64,000 bases of DNA, taken from the NCBI RefSeq assembly GCF_000332455.1, contig NZ_AOGY02000056.1, forward strand, positions 70,462 through 134,461, read 5' to 3'. Positions 39,730 through 48,364 of the stretch are shown in pieces (the first letter of the stretch is position 1; each line of letters opens with the position of its first letter). This stretch comes from Leptospira vanthielii serovar Holland str. Waz Holland = ATCC 700522 (GTDB taxonomy: Bacteria > Spirochaetota > Leptospiria > Leptospirales > Leptospiraceae). The position numbers were made by a program, and so were the translations under genes. The notes below the pieces were generated by a model. It ran no database searches and was not told the DNA's origin. It was given only the letters and a program-made list of their open reading frames with translations.

Positions 39730-39793
39730 GCAATCCAGATATTCTCGGTGTTTGACTTTAGGCAAGCATTTCGTTTGGACTGTCGGATTTCGT

Positions 39794-39808
39794 TTGTGCG
39801 CCGCACAA
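39794..39808. promoter_or_regulatory. Palindromic operator-like site 1
   Basis: TTGTGC-GCC-GCACAA, part of a 17-base odd palindrome (39793-39809). Its right edge adjoins the -35 box of the transglycosylase promoter. The same motif recurs 58 bases downstream. Confidence 0.6.
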
Positions 39809-39811
39809 AAT

Positions 39812-39839
39812 TTGACTTGCTCGTGTGACCCTCTAGGAA
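39812..39839 (+). promoter_or_regulatory. Likely promoter of the lytic transglycosylase gene
   Basis: TTGACT (39812-39817), 16-base spacer, TAGGAA (39834-39839). It sits between the two palindromes, so repressor bound at both would block it. Confidence 0.5.
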
Positions 39840-39851
39840 ACTCTGGACTTA

Positions 39852-39866
39852 TTGTGCGATGCACAA
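39852..39866. promoter_or_regulatory. Palindromic operator-like site 2
   Basis: TTGTGC-GAT-GCACAA, matching site 1 in both arms and the first central base (G). It lies downstream of the predicted transcription start and before the AGAGGA ribosome-binding site. Confidence 0.6.
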
Positions 39867-39892
39867 ATAGAAGTCTCCCACAAGAGGACCCA

Positions 39893-40549
39893 ATGCGAAA
39901 AAGAAACCCACTCATCCAAATCCTAGGAACCAGCCTTCTGGTTTTAGTTTTTCTGACGGAATCTTACGGAAAGATAAGTTCGGCAGGCCTTACGGTTCGA
40001 AACGAATCCTCCAAAAGAAAATTGGAAGCCTACATAGCCAAACACCGCCCCAGTTTATCCTCCCAGGAGAGGTCGGATCTTGTTTCTGCGATGGAACGAG
40101 CTTCTCTGAACTTGCGCTTTCCTGTAGGAAAAAAACAAGAACGTTATGACAAATTAGGATTTTTGGTGGGCCTTGTGCATACAGAATCCCAATTCCATAA
40201 AAGGGCCAAGTCTCATAAGGGTGCTCTGGGTCTTATGCAAGTGATGCCAGCGACTGCAAAATGGTTGGCAAAAAAAGAAGGGATCCCCTTTTCTTCAGAA
40301 AAAGATTTATATGATCCGGAAACCAATTTGTATCTGGGTGTTTTGTATATGAATTATCTTTTGGAAAGAACTGATTCAGTAGAAGCGGCACTATTATCTT
40401 ATAACGCAGGACTTGGTGGTTATAAACGGTTTGGAGGCATTCCAGAGTATTCACGATCAGTGTACCGTTACTATGAAGATTGGAAATCGATGCCAGTCCC
40501 AACACAAAGTATGATTTCTGAAACCGTTGCCAGTCTTCTTTCTATTTAA
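39893..40549 (+). CDS. Lytic transglycosylase (SLT domain)
   Basis: A 218-residue exported muramidase-type enzyme that cleaves the glycan strands of peptidoglycan. A signal peptide (about 1-30, LVLVFLTESYG) precedes the SLT domain: VGLVHTESQFHKRAKS with catalytic Glu, KGALGLMQVMPATA, and ALLSYNAG near the C-terminus. ATG 39893 has AGAGGA upstream; the longer frame from 39752 would run through both palindromes. It is divergent from the histidine kinase gene, and the palindromes between them suggest tight control. Confidence 0.88.
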   Translation: MRKRNPLIQILGTSLLVLVFLTESYGKISSAGLTVRNESSKRKLEAYIAKHRPSLSSQERSDLVSAMERASLNLRFPVGKKQERYDKLGFLVGLVHTESQFHKRAKSHKGALGLMQVMPATAKWLAKKEGIPFSSEKDLYDPETNLYLGVLYMNYLLERTDSVEAALLSYNAGLGGYKRFGGIPEYSRSVYRYYEDWKSMPVPTQSMISETVASLLSI

Positions 40550-40619
40550 ATTTTACTTTACATAGTTCCAAAACCGACAAGGCTCTTATCCGTTTTACAA
40601 AACAAAAGGATGGGAGCGT

Positions 40620-41822
40620 ATGGATTTAATTCGTAGATACGGTGTGTATCTAGCAGTTGTTATATTGGTTGTGATTGGCCTTATCTTTTTTTTATTTAAG
40701 GATAATGCGGGTTCTGATCAAGATGCTAGTGAAAAAGCCAGACAAGAACGGATGGCAAGTAGCTCTGATCCAACGCAAGGTGATGATAGTTCTGGAAGTG
40801 GTTCTGATGGATCCAGTGGGATTCCCGATGATGGAGCCACTCCTGAATATATTTTAGAAAAGTATTTAGAATGGTCGGAATACCCTCCGTTTTCAAGACC
40901 GATGTCTATTTTAAATCATGACTTAGCATTTCCTTTTATCATCGAAACCTCTCCCGACTATTCGATAGATCCAAAAACGAACGAACCAACAGGTTACGTA
41001 TGTTTATTCCAACCAAAAACTTGGGCAGTCATTGGAAACAAGGACATGATGTATGTGACTTTAGAATGTCGCGACAAAGCTAGAAACCGTGTGAAGGTAT
41101 CTATCGATTCTCACCAAGTATTTAAAGAATGGGAAGGCCAAAGGTTTGGAGTTGTCAGTGCATCAGTGAATGACAATGGAACGGATGGTGACCAAACAAG
41201 AGGAGATAACATTTTTACTTTTTCTTGGAAACCACAAAAACCAGATTGGGGTCAAATGTCTCTCGTTGCAGAAATTACTTATGGGCCAGAGAATCTAAAG
41301 ACAACTTTAACCTCTAGTTTTTTTTCCAGTCCATCCATCCCTGCTGAATTTAATGGAGTGTTCTCTGATTCCTTACAAGATGGATCTCTTATCGTGAGAG
41401 CAGTTGTGAATGTATATAAAAAAGGGAAATACCATTTGGAGGCGAATTTAAAGGACGAAAAGAACGGTGAATACGTCGCCTATGCTGTGTATGATGGTGA
41501 TTTAGTTTCCGGTTCCAATGAAGTAGAATTTACTTTTTATGGTAAAATCCTTCGCGATAAAGATTTAGATGGTCCTTTTTTGGCCACATCTTTCCGTGGC
41601 CACCGTGTGAATTTACCAATTGATCCTGAGTGGTTCAACCAAGGTGCCGAAGGACTTCGTAAAATCCAAGCGGCAAAAACAACAGAACCGGATCGTGAAC
41701 TTGTCATCCCTTATAAGGATGAATACAAAACGAAGTATTATAAAGTGGAATCCTTCTCGAATGCTGCTTGGGATTCAGCCGACAAACAAAATCGCATTCG
41801 TCAAATTAAATCATTGCAATAA
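40620..41822 (+). CDS. Membrane-anchored hypothetical protein
   Basis: A 400-residue protein with one N-terminal helix (about 8-27), then a low-complexity linker rich in Ser, Gly and Asp (about 45-70), then a mainly beta domain of unknown type. The helix with basic residues before it (MDLIRRYG) suggests the bulk faces the periplasm. A strong ribosome-binding site (AAAGGATGGGAG) precedes ATG 40620. It is three bases upstream of the acylase gene and may assist it; this is inference from spacing. Confidence 0.7.
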   Translation: MDLIRRYGVYLAVVILVVIGLIFFLFKDNAGSDQDASEKARQERMASSSDPTQGDDSSGSGSDGSSGIPDDGATPEYILEKYLEWSEYPPFSRPMSILNHDLAFPFIIETSPDYSIDPKTNEPTGYVCLFQPKTWAVIGNKDMMYVTLECRDKARNRVKVSIDSHQVFKEWEGQRFGVVSASVNDNGTDGDQTRGDNIFTFSWKPQKPDWGQMSLVAEITYGPENLKTTLTSSFFSSPSIPAEFNGVFSDSLQDGSLIVRAVVNVYKKGKYHLEANLKDEKNGEYVAYAVYDGDLVSGSNEVEFTFYGKILRDKDLDGPFLATSFRGHRVNLPIDPEWFNQGAEGLRKIQAAKTTEPDRELVIPYKDEYKTKYYKVESFSNAAWDSADKQNRIRQIKSLQ

Positions 41823-41825
41823 ACT

Positions 41826-44342
41826 ATGTTAGAAAAAACCAAAACCTTTATAAGAAAGAGACCTATTTTAAGTCTCTTTCTGCTTTTTATCCTAACCCTT
41901 CCTGTCACTCTACACTTTTTGTTTTGGGGACTCGTATCATTAAAAGCTCCGAACTACCAAGGTGAGATTGTTTCAGACAAACTTACCTCCAAAGTAACTG
42001 TAATCCGGGATGGTGCTGGAATTCCTCATATTGTGGCTGGTGATGCCAGGTCCGCCTACTTCGCATTAGGTTATACCATGGCCCAAGACCGAATTTTTCA
42101 AATGGAATTACAAAGAAGAATCGGAAAAGGAGAACTCACGGAAATTTTTGGTGATAAATTGATTCCTACCGATCAGTTTTTAAAATCTCTTCTTTTGAAA
42201 AAAACAGCAGAAGAATATGCCAACCAAAAGGAACATATTTATCCTGAAGCCTGGAACCAACTGGATTGGTTTTTGGAGGGTGTGAATCATTTTCTCTCCG
42301 AAGACAATCTACCGATCGAATACACGATACTCGGAATCAAACCCAAACCATTTGATCGGGTCGATGCCATTTCTTTCCTATTTTATATGGGTTTTTCCTT
42401 TGCAGAGGGAATTAAATCGGACAGTTTGTACAGCATCATGGAATCGGAGTTAAAGGGTCGTTCTGCAAATGAACTGTTCCCGCGGTATGACTTTGAAAAA
42501 AATGCTACCATTTTGGAAACACAACCTGGTGTTCAAAAGTTGGCACAAAATCAGGGTTTTAAAAAATTAAATCCAATCCATACCCAAAGTCAAAACCATT
42601 TCCTAAAACCAAATCAACAGAACCTAACCAGTGGATCCGATGTTCTCAATCTAAAACAACTTGTATCCTTTGTAAACCAACTCCAGTTGCCGATTGAACC
42701 TTTGGAGGGAAGTAATTCTTGGCTTGTGGGTCCGAGTCGATCCGAAAGTGGTGGGGCCGTTCTTGCCAATGACCCACACATTGCCCTTTCCAATCCCGGT
42801 GCCTGGTATGAAGCTTATATTGAATATCCAGGATATGAAAACTATGGATACTTTTTATCCATCATTCCTTTCCCTCTCATTGCACATAACAGGGACAAGG
42901 CATGGGGACTTACGATGTTGGAACAAGATGATGTGAATTTGTATTTGGAAACCATTGATGGGGGGAAATTCAAAACAGGGACTGGTTGGAAGGATCTGAC
43001 TTATTACCGAGATCCCATCCGAAAAAAAGATGGAGTAGAAATTCCATTTGAAGTAGGAATCACAAACCATGGCCCACTCATCACAGAACATATCGTAGGT
43101 TACAAAAGCCGGCCAGTCAGTTTGTATTGGTCCCACCATCATTTACAAAACCCACTCCTCGATGTTCTCTTTCAAATGGGGAAGTCAAAATCATTTACAG
43201 AACTAGATGCCGCTTCTTCCATGATTGGTGCTCCTGGTCTTAATTTTAGTTATGCGGATAAAAATGGAAACATTGCCTACTATGCTGTAGGAAGGTTTCC
43301 GATTCTAAAGTCTGGAAACCCACGTAAAATTTTAGAAGGTTCCACTGGGGAAAATGATGTGATTGGTTATGTTCCAGCAAAAAACAATCCAAAAATCATT
43401 AATCCTAAAAATGGAATCATTGTCACTGCCAATAACCAAGTAACCAGTAATTCCCTCCCAGGGCTTGGAAAACCAGAAGGAAATTGGCAACCACCAGATC
43501 GTTTTCAGAGGTTAGTTGGGATTTTGGAAACAAAAGAAAAGTGGAGTTTGGAAGAACTTGCTGCCATTCAGAATGACACAGTATCTTCCTTTGCACCAGA
43601 GTATTTGGATCTTATTTTATCCTCTGTTAAAGATCCCAAAACACCTAATGGGAAAAAGGTATTAGGGATCTTAAAAACTTGGAACTTTGAACATTACCCA
43701 GAATCACAAGGTGCCGCTGTTTACGATGTATTTTTTTACATCACTCTTCGTGAGTTATTAATCGACGAAATGGGACCCGCCAATTTTGAGTTATACGGAG
43801 ATATTGCTGAATATTGGAATGCTTACCGTCGTTTTGTCCGTAATCCCGACTCAACTTTTTGGGATGACCTACGAACCGAAGGTGTTACTGAATCAAGAGA
43901 GGATATTTTGAAAAGATCGATTGAAGAAACGGGAAGGTATTTGGAAAAACATCTATCTGCTTCCCCAAGTCTTTGGACCTGGAAAAATTTATACAAAATC
44001 AAACACCCTCATCCCCTTGGCGTATTGCCAGTGATAGGTGGTATTTTTGATATTGGACCTCTTCCTTCTTCTGGGGGTGCTGAGGTTGTGAACAATTTGA
44101 AATACAAACTCATGAAGGAAGATTGGACTGCCTTTTCTGGGCCTTCCAAAAGACGTGTGATTGATTATGGTCGTTTTGAAGAGTCTGTTACCCAACTTCC
44201 CATTGGAAATAGTGGAAACCTAGCCAGTCCCTTTTATGGAAACTTGGTAGACGACTATATCAATGGGGTCCATAGAAAAATTCTTTATTCAAAAGAACAA
44301 GTGGGAGAAGGTAGGTTTCGATTGGAATTTCGACCTCGATAA
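41826..44342 (+). CDS. Penicillin-acylase-family Ntn hydrolase
   Basis: An 838-residue precursor with an N-terminal membrane or signal helix (about 13-37). The alpha part includes VIRDGAGIPHIVAGDARSAYFALGY-type family sequence, and the self-cleavage site is Gly295-Ser296 in EGSNSWLVGP, where Ser296 becomes the N-terminal nucleophile of the beta chain. NDPHIALSNPGAWYE follows, as in the family. Members cleave amide bonds in beta-lactams, acyl-homoserine lactones or other N-acyl compounds; which applies cannot be told. A terminator follows at 44355. Confidence 0.87.
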   Translation: MLEKTKTFIRKRPILSLFLLFILTLPVTLHFLFWGLVSLKAPNYQGEIVSDKLTSKVTVIRDGAGIPHIVAGDARSAYFALGYTMAQDRIFQMELQRRIGKGELTEIFGDKLIPTDQFLKSLLLKKTAEEYANQKEHIYPEAWNQLDWFLEGVNHFLSEDNLPIEYTILGIKPKPFDRVDAISFLFYMGFSFAEGIKSDSLYSIMESELKGRSANELFPRYDFEKNATILETQPGVQKLAQNQGFKKLNPIHTQSQNHFLKPNQQNLTSGSDVLNLKQLVSFVNQLQLPIEPLEGSNSWLVGPSRSESGGAVLANDPHIALSNPGAWYEAYIEYPGYENYGYFLSIIPFPLIAHNRDKAWGLTMLEQDDVNLYLETIDGGKFKTGTGWKDLTYYRDPIRKKDGVEIPFEVGITNHGPLITEHIVGYKSRPVSLYWSHHHLQNPLLDVLFQMGKSKSFTELDAASSMIGAPGLNFSYADKNGNIAYYAVGRFPILKSGNPRKILEGSTGENDVIGYVPAKNNPKIINPKNGIIVTANNQVTSNSLPGLGKPEGNWQPPDRFQRLVGILETKEKWSLEELAAIQNDTVSSFAPEYLDLILSSVKDPKTPNGKKVLGILKTWNFEHYPESQGAAVYDVFFYITLRELLIDEMGPANFELYGDIAEYWNAYRRFVRNPDSTFWDDLRTEGVTESREDILKRSIEETGRYLEKHLSASPSLWTWKNLYKIKHPHPLGVLPVIGGIFDIGPLPSSGGAEVVNNLKYKLMKEDWTAFSGPSKRRVIDYGRFEESVTQLPIGNSGNLASPFYGNLVDDYINGVHRKILYSKEQVGEGRFRLEFRPR

Positions 44343-44354
44343 TTTTTAAATTTT

Positions 44355-44377
44355 CCCCACCAGATGGTGGGGATTTT
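44355..44377 (+). terminator. Intrinsic terminator after the acylase gene
   Basis: CCCCACC (44355-44361) pairs with GGTGGGG (44366-44372) across a four-base loop, followed by ATTTTCCTTTTTT. Confidence 0.82.
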
Positions 44378-44425
44378 CCTTTTTTCTGCTACGAGACAAT
44401 CTTTTTTGGTCGATCCTTAAACCAG

Positions 44426-45595
44426 ATGTTCCGTTCCTTTCTACTCAGTACATTCCTTGTGACGGTTACCTTTGCACAGTCCTCTTCGGATCGCATGGCC
44501 TTTGCCTTCCGTAGCCAAGCCTCTCTTGACCCACTGCGTATGATTGTTGTGGGTGAGGTTGTGGGAATCGAAAAAGCTAGTTATTATGAAGTGGATACAC
44601 TTTCCCAAGAATTAGAAGTGGATACAAGACCAGATACAGTCACAATCAAAGTCGCAGATCCTAAGGGAATTCGCGTTGGACAAATTTTATACCTGCTAGA
44701 AAAAAACCAAGACCACAAAACATTCCGAGATGGAAACATTGTGGGGATGATTACTGTAAAGTCTGTTTACCAAACTACTTTTTTTGGCTGGCAAGTCCGT
44801 GGGGAAGGTTATCTCCGATTGATTGAAGATCGTCAAGTAACGGCCGCTAGGTTACTCGATACAACCAAATATGATGAAGCTTTTATGGCAAAAAAACAAG
44901 GTGATCATTATTTTGCGAAAGGCCAAATGGAAGAAGCTCTTCGAATGTACAAACATTCAGTATCTCTTGACCAAGGTTCCCCTGATTCTCATTATGCGCT
45001 TGGGAAAGCCCATTGGAAGGATGGGGAAGGGTATGTATCTACGGCATTCGAATATTCTATGGCTTGGAAAAATAGAGAGCGATTTTCAAATGCCCAAGAA
45101 CGATTGTTATTTCTTTTAGATTATATGCGATTTTTGACTTTCTATTTCAAGGTAGAAGGAAAAGAAAATAAAAAACAATTAGAACTTATGCCTCAAGTGG
45201 CAAAAGAAGCGCGTAATTTTTATCCCAAAAATTATGAAGTTTGGTTGTATAGTTTTGAAACATCGTTTTTAAATCTTCTTCACTCCAATATGACAGATAC
45301 TGGCGTCGATGGAAGGAAAAAAAGAGAAGAATGGGCAGAACGTTCGGAAGAATATTTAAAGAAAGCCTACTCTTTAAGAAAGTCTGATTATTACCTTCAT
45401 AAACTGGCTTGTGAGTTCTATCACCTGAAATGGAAAGAAACTCGTGGTTCTATCAAAGAAACTGAATACAGAGACAAACTTGTGGAACATGGGAAATTGT
45501 TACGCCTCTACTATACTGGGGAAACTACTTTATCAGAAGATTTATTAAATGCGATTCGGTTGGCAGAAAAACAATCTGGATCTGGATCATTCTGA
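44426..45595 (+). CDS. Exported TPR-containing protein
   Basis: A 389-residue protein with a signal peptide (MFRSFLLSTFLVTVTFAQ). Residues 25-135 form a beta-rich domain of unknown type (LRMIVVGEVVGIEKASYYEV). Residues 145-205 contain two TPR-like repeats (GDHYFAKGQMEEALRMYKHSVSLDQGSPDSHYALGKAHW), and more helical repeats follow. TPRs bind partner proteins; the partner is unknown. Its 3' end overlaps the convergent gene by nine bases. Confidence 0.72.
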   Translation: MFRSFLLSTFLVTVTFAQSSSDRMAFAFRSQASLDPLRMIVVGEVVGIEKASYYEVDTLSQELEVDTRPDTVTIKVADPKGIRVGQILYLLEKNQDHKTFRDGNIVGMITVKSVYQTTFFGWQVRGEGYLRLIEDRQVTAARLLDTTKYDEAFMAKKQGDHYFAKGQMEEALRMYKHSVSLDQGSPDSHYALGKAHWKDGEGYVSTAFEYSMAWKNRERFSNAQERLLFLLDYMRFLTFYFKVEGKENKKQLELMPQVAKEARNFYPKNYEVWLYSFETSFLNLLHSNMTDTGVDGRKKREEWAERSEEYLKKAYSLRKSDYYLHKLACEFYHLKWKETRGSIKETEYRDKLVEHGKLLRLYYTGETTLSEDLLNAIRLAEKQSGSGSF

Positions 45596-46876
45596 GAGAA
45601 TTTTCATACTCTTTTCAAAAAGATAAGACTCTAAATGCAACATATCGTCTGGGGCAGAGCTGAAATAGTTTACCCCAAGATGGTAATGATCTCCACGATC
45701 TAAAAATCGAATGATTTCCCCGCGGATGATCATGGTACGTTCCTTGTTTAATGGAATAAACATTTTGATGATATTGTGTCGTTTTAGATATTGAAACAGA
45801 CGTTTGTCATAAATTTCAAATAGAAGGCCATCGAGAGAAATATCCACAACCTTTGTAGTCGATTGCATGGTTTCATAACTTCCATGTTGGATAGCAATTT
45901 TTGTGAATACATAACTAATGATTTCTGCTAACTCAAAAATATATACCGCTTGGTTTTGGGAGATGGTAAACCGTTCCATGGCAGTGGAATATACTTTGAT
46001 GTATCCCACCACATCTTCGTACAATCGAATGGGTGTGATCACGTAAGAAACATAAAAGTCGCGAGATTCGTGTTTACGCATGGATTCAAAAAAATCCAAA
46101 GCAAACTCTGCCCCAAATTCCTTTGTCATTTCTTTGTGTTCATTATGGTAGTTGAATAGGATCTCATCTTGCGGGTCATTGATATAAGAAGTGATTCGAT
46201 TGCAATCAGGAATATAAAGGGATTTACCAGTTCGTAAGATGGTTTTTTTTACAAAGTCTTCATATTCATTTAGTTTCTCTTCAGGTTGGAAAAAATGAAT
46301 TTCATAGTCTTTGGAAATACGTTCGATAGCCTCCGTTAACATTACGTTAATGAGTTTGCTATCTGGCCTATCCTTTCGTACTTCTTTCATTAGGTGAGGG
46401 AATCTACTTTCTGCGTAGAGGTTTTTTCCCACTTCTCGTGATCCACCAGTTAAACTTCTAAATAAAATGATAAAGTTCATAAACAAATCATCAACGGGAA
46501 TTCGTTTGTTAGTCCTTAATTGGTAGGACTGTAACTCGGTAGGAGTTTTGATGACTGTTTTTTCTTTTTGGATATCAAGAATCACTACCTCAAATTGGTA
46601 GTTGATATTCATCACTTCAAAACGAACCCGTGCCCGCCTTGACCCTTGTTCCACTAAATCGGGAATCATAAGGGTGACTGTATGTGATTCTATTTCTTCT
46701 ACGGCAGCAACGAGAGTTTCGTCTTCGTAGATAAATTCAAATTCTCTGTTATCGGCTTTCAGGTAGTAAAAGAGGTGTTTTACGATATTGACATCCGACC
46801 CAATGATGGTTTCTTCAAATAACGATTCTAAGATCGTTATGAGTTCCTGCATCGAATCTGTTCTGCCGATTGCCAT
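45587..46876 (-). CDS. Leptospiral DUF1577-like protein
   Basis: About 429 residues, soluble. The protein has an N-terminal alpha/beta part (SMQELITILESLFEETIIGSDVNIVKHLFYYL), a GAF-like middle and a C-terminal PilZ-like region (VVDISLDGLLFEIYDKRL, then RGEIIRFLDRGDHYHLGVNYF). The DUF1577 assignment is from memory of the leptospiral family and is moderate; the PilZ similarity would imply cyclic-di-GMP binding, but the RxxxR part is not clear. ATG 46876 is chosen; the frame runs on to 46987 through an inverted repeat. Function unknown. Confidence 0.6.
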   Translation of the reverse strand: MAIGRTDSMQELITILESLFEETIIGSDVNIVKHLFYYLKADNREFEFIYEDETLVAAVEEIESHTVTLMIPDLVEQGSRRARVRFEVMNINYQFEVVILDIQKEKTVIKTPTELQSYQLRTNKRIPVDDLFMNFIILFRSLTGGSREVGKNLYAESRFPHLMKEVRKDRPDSKLINVMLTEAIERISKDYEIHFFQPEEKLNEYEDFVKKTILRTGKSLYIPDCNRITSYINDPQDEILFNYHNEHKEMTKEFGAEFALDFFESMRKHESRDFYVSYVITPIRLYEDVVGYIKVYSTAMERFTISQNQAVYIFELAEIISYVFTKIAIQHGSYETMQSTTKVVDISLDGLLFEIYDKRLFQYLKRHNIIKMFIPLNKERTMIIRGEIIRFLDRGDHYHLGVNYFSSAPDDMLHLESYLFEKSMKILSE

Positions 46877-46885
46877 ACTAAAATT

Positions 46886-46912
46886 ATCGATTTTCTCGAG
46901 GCGAAAATCGAT
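46886..46912. promoter_or_regulatory. Inverted repeat between divergent genes
   Basis: ATCGATTTTC (46886-46895) and GAAAATCGAT (46903-46912) are perfect inverted arms around seven bases. The repeat lies nine bases before the start of the DUF1577-like gene and 56 bases before the gene at 46969. It could be an operator or an mRNA hairpin. Confidence 0.5.
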
Positions 46913-46968
46913 TTTCAAGTGAGGAAAATGTGCTAGGAAACGGCAGAATTCGCCGAAATGGGAAGTAT

Positions 46969-47496
46969 ATGGAACTAACTCTCCCAAAACATGTAAATCC
47001 TGAACTTATGCCAATGATCCGACAAGGGCTTCTCAGTCCGGAGAAATTAGCCATCCTAACCGAATTGCATAGCATTGTGGAACGATTTTCCGGTTCCTTA
47101 TATACAGATGAGGAAACACAAAAGAAAATTCTCGAGCGCACTGGATCCGTTCCAGACCTCATCACTTGGGGAGATTATTTCCAAACCGAAGTGGCCTCAC
47201 GTTATTTTTTAGAATCGGAAGAGTCACTTCAGAGAATCATAGATACCATCCGTTTTGATCTCATCTCTGCCCATTTGATCTTTAGTGGAAAACCGGACCA
47301 TTACAAAGACAAAATTCGAGCTGAAGTTTTGGTGAGTAAGGGGATTGATGCAGCTCTTCCGAATCAAAATTTGGAAACCCAACACCTAGAAATACTACTC
47401 AACTACTTTGAAAATATGGAGATCGGGAACAAACCTTTATCTTTACAAGATAAAGCCTGGTACGAATCCTTTCAGATAGATGAAATCGCGATTTGA
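46969..47496 (+). CDS. Hypothetical protein, 175 aa
   Basis: A soluble, mostly helical protein with no recognised domain. ATG 46969 (MELTLPKHVN) has GGGAAG close upstream. GTG 46930 with GAGGA four bases before it is a real alternative and adds 13 residues. Its stop overlaps the start of the enoyl-CoA hydratase gene by 17 bases, so the two are translationally coupled. Confidence 0.65.
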   Translation: MELTLPKHVNPELMPMIRQGLLSPEKLAILTELHSIVERFSGSLYTDEETQKKILERTGSVPDLITWGDYFQTEVASRYFLESEESLQRIIDTIRFDLISAHLIFSGKPDHYKDKIRAEVLVSKGIDAALPNQNLETQHLEILLNYFENMEIGNKPLSLQDKAWYESFQIDEIAI

Positions 47497-48298
47497 ATCC
47501 AAAGAGTATGAATTCCTAGAAATTGAATCCCGTGTAACCGAAGATGGAAAAATCGTTTCCATCTTCTTAAACAATCCTACTTCCCGCAATTCCATGACCT
47601 GGAAAATGGGGGAAGAGTTCGCAGACCTAATCCATTCCATTAAAAAAGAAAAAGTCCTACCACGAGCTATCATCATTTCTGGTCGTAAGGATGTGTTTTG
47701 CGCCGGTGGCGACTTAAATTTATTAAGATCCTTTTCTGAAAAATCTTTCTCGCAAAACAGACGTGATATGAGAAAATTCTACGGTTTCTTTTTATCCGTT
47801 CGTAAATTACCTGTTCCGGTCATTGCAGCCGTCAATGGACATGCCATTGGAGCCGGGCTTTCCTTAACCTTTGCTTGTGATCTAAGAATTTTTGCAGAAG
47901 AAGGAAAGTATTCCTTTAATTTTGTAAGACTAGGGATTCATCCCGGAATGGGTTCTAGTTTTCTTTCCCCGGAACTACTCGGGAAAAGTTTGGGTGGAAG
48001 ATTATTACTCACAGGGGAAACTTTTGATGGTAAGTTTGCGAAAACTTGTGGCCTAGCCCTTGACAGTGTTCCCAAAACAGAAGTATATGCTCGTGCGATG
48101 GAGCTTGCTTTGTCTTTGTCAAAGGCCGCACCTCTCGCCTTACAAGAATTAAAGAAGAATTTATATTCCTGGAAACAGCTTGATAGCGCTCTAAAAAAAG
48201 AAGCAGAATCTCAAGCCCGAAACTTTATTTCAGACGACTTTAAAGAGACGATAAAAAGTATCCTAGAAAAGCGGGAACCAAAGTTTACTGGCAAATGA
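47480..48298 (+). CDS. Enoyl-CoA hydratase/isomerase family protein
   Basis: A 272-residue crotonase-fold enzyme acting on acyl-CoA thioesters. The oxyanion-hole parts are visible: SGRKDVFCAGGDLNLL and AAVNGHAIGAGLSLTFACDLRI. RLGIHPGMGSSFLSPELLG follows, where hydratases have a catalytic Glu after GIxP; here the position reads HPGMGS, so the second hydratase glutamate is not evident, and isomerase or another crotonase reaction is possible. A perfect hairpin follows the stop. Confidence 0.85.
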   Translation: MKSRFESKEYEFLEIESRVTEDGKIVSIFLNNPTSRNSMTWKMGEEFADLIHSIKKEKVLPRAIIISGRKDVFCAGGDLNLLRSFSEKSFSQNRRDMRKFYGFFLSVRKLPVPVIAAVNGHAIGAGLSLTFACDLRIFAEEGKYSFNFVRLGIHPGMGSSFLSPELLGKSLGGRLLLTGETFDGKFAKTCGLALDSVPKTEVYARAMELALSLSKAAPLALQELKKNLYSWKQLDSALKKEAESQARNFISDDFKETIKSILEKREPKFTGK

Positions 48299-48299
48299 A

Positions 48300-48322
48300 A
48301 AATTTAGAAGGTTTCTAAATTT
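48300..48322. other. Perfect hairpin between the hydratase and FNR-type genes
   Basis: AAATTTAGAA and TTCTAAATTT are perfect inverted arms around GGT. It starts two bases after the upstream stop. The stem is AT-rich and only three T end it, so it may be a weak terminator or an operator for the regulator gene 43 bases downstream. Confidence 0.45.
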
Positions 48323-48364
48323 ATGACTCGACAAAGATTCTTTAAGAGGTTACATCAAAACTGA

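Noticed and set aside
39752..39892. Longer N-terminus for the transglycosylase
   Set aside because: It would place both palindromes and the promoter inside the coding region and put the signal peptide in the middle of the protein.
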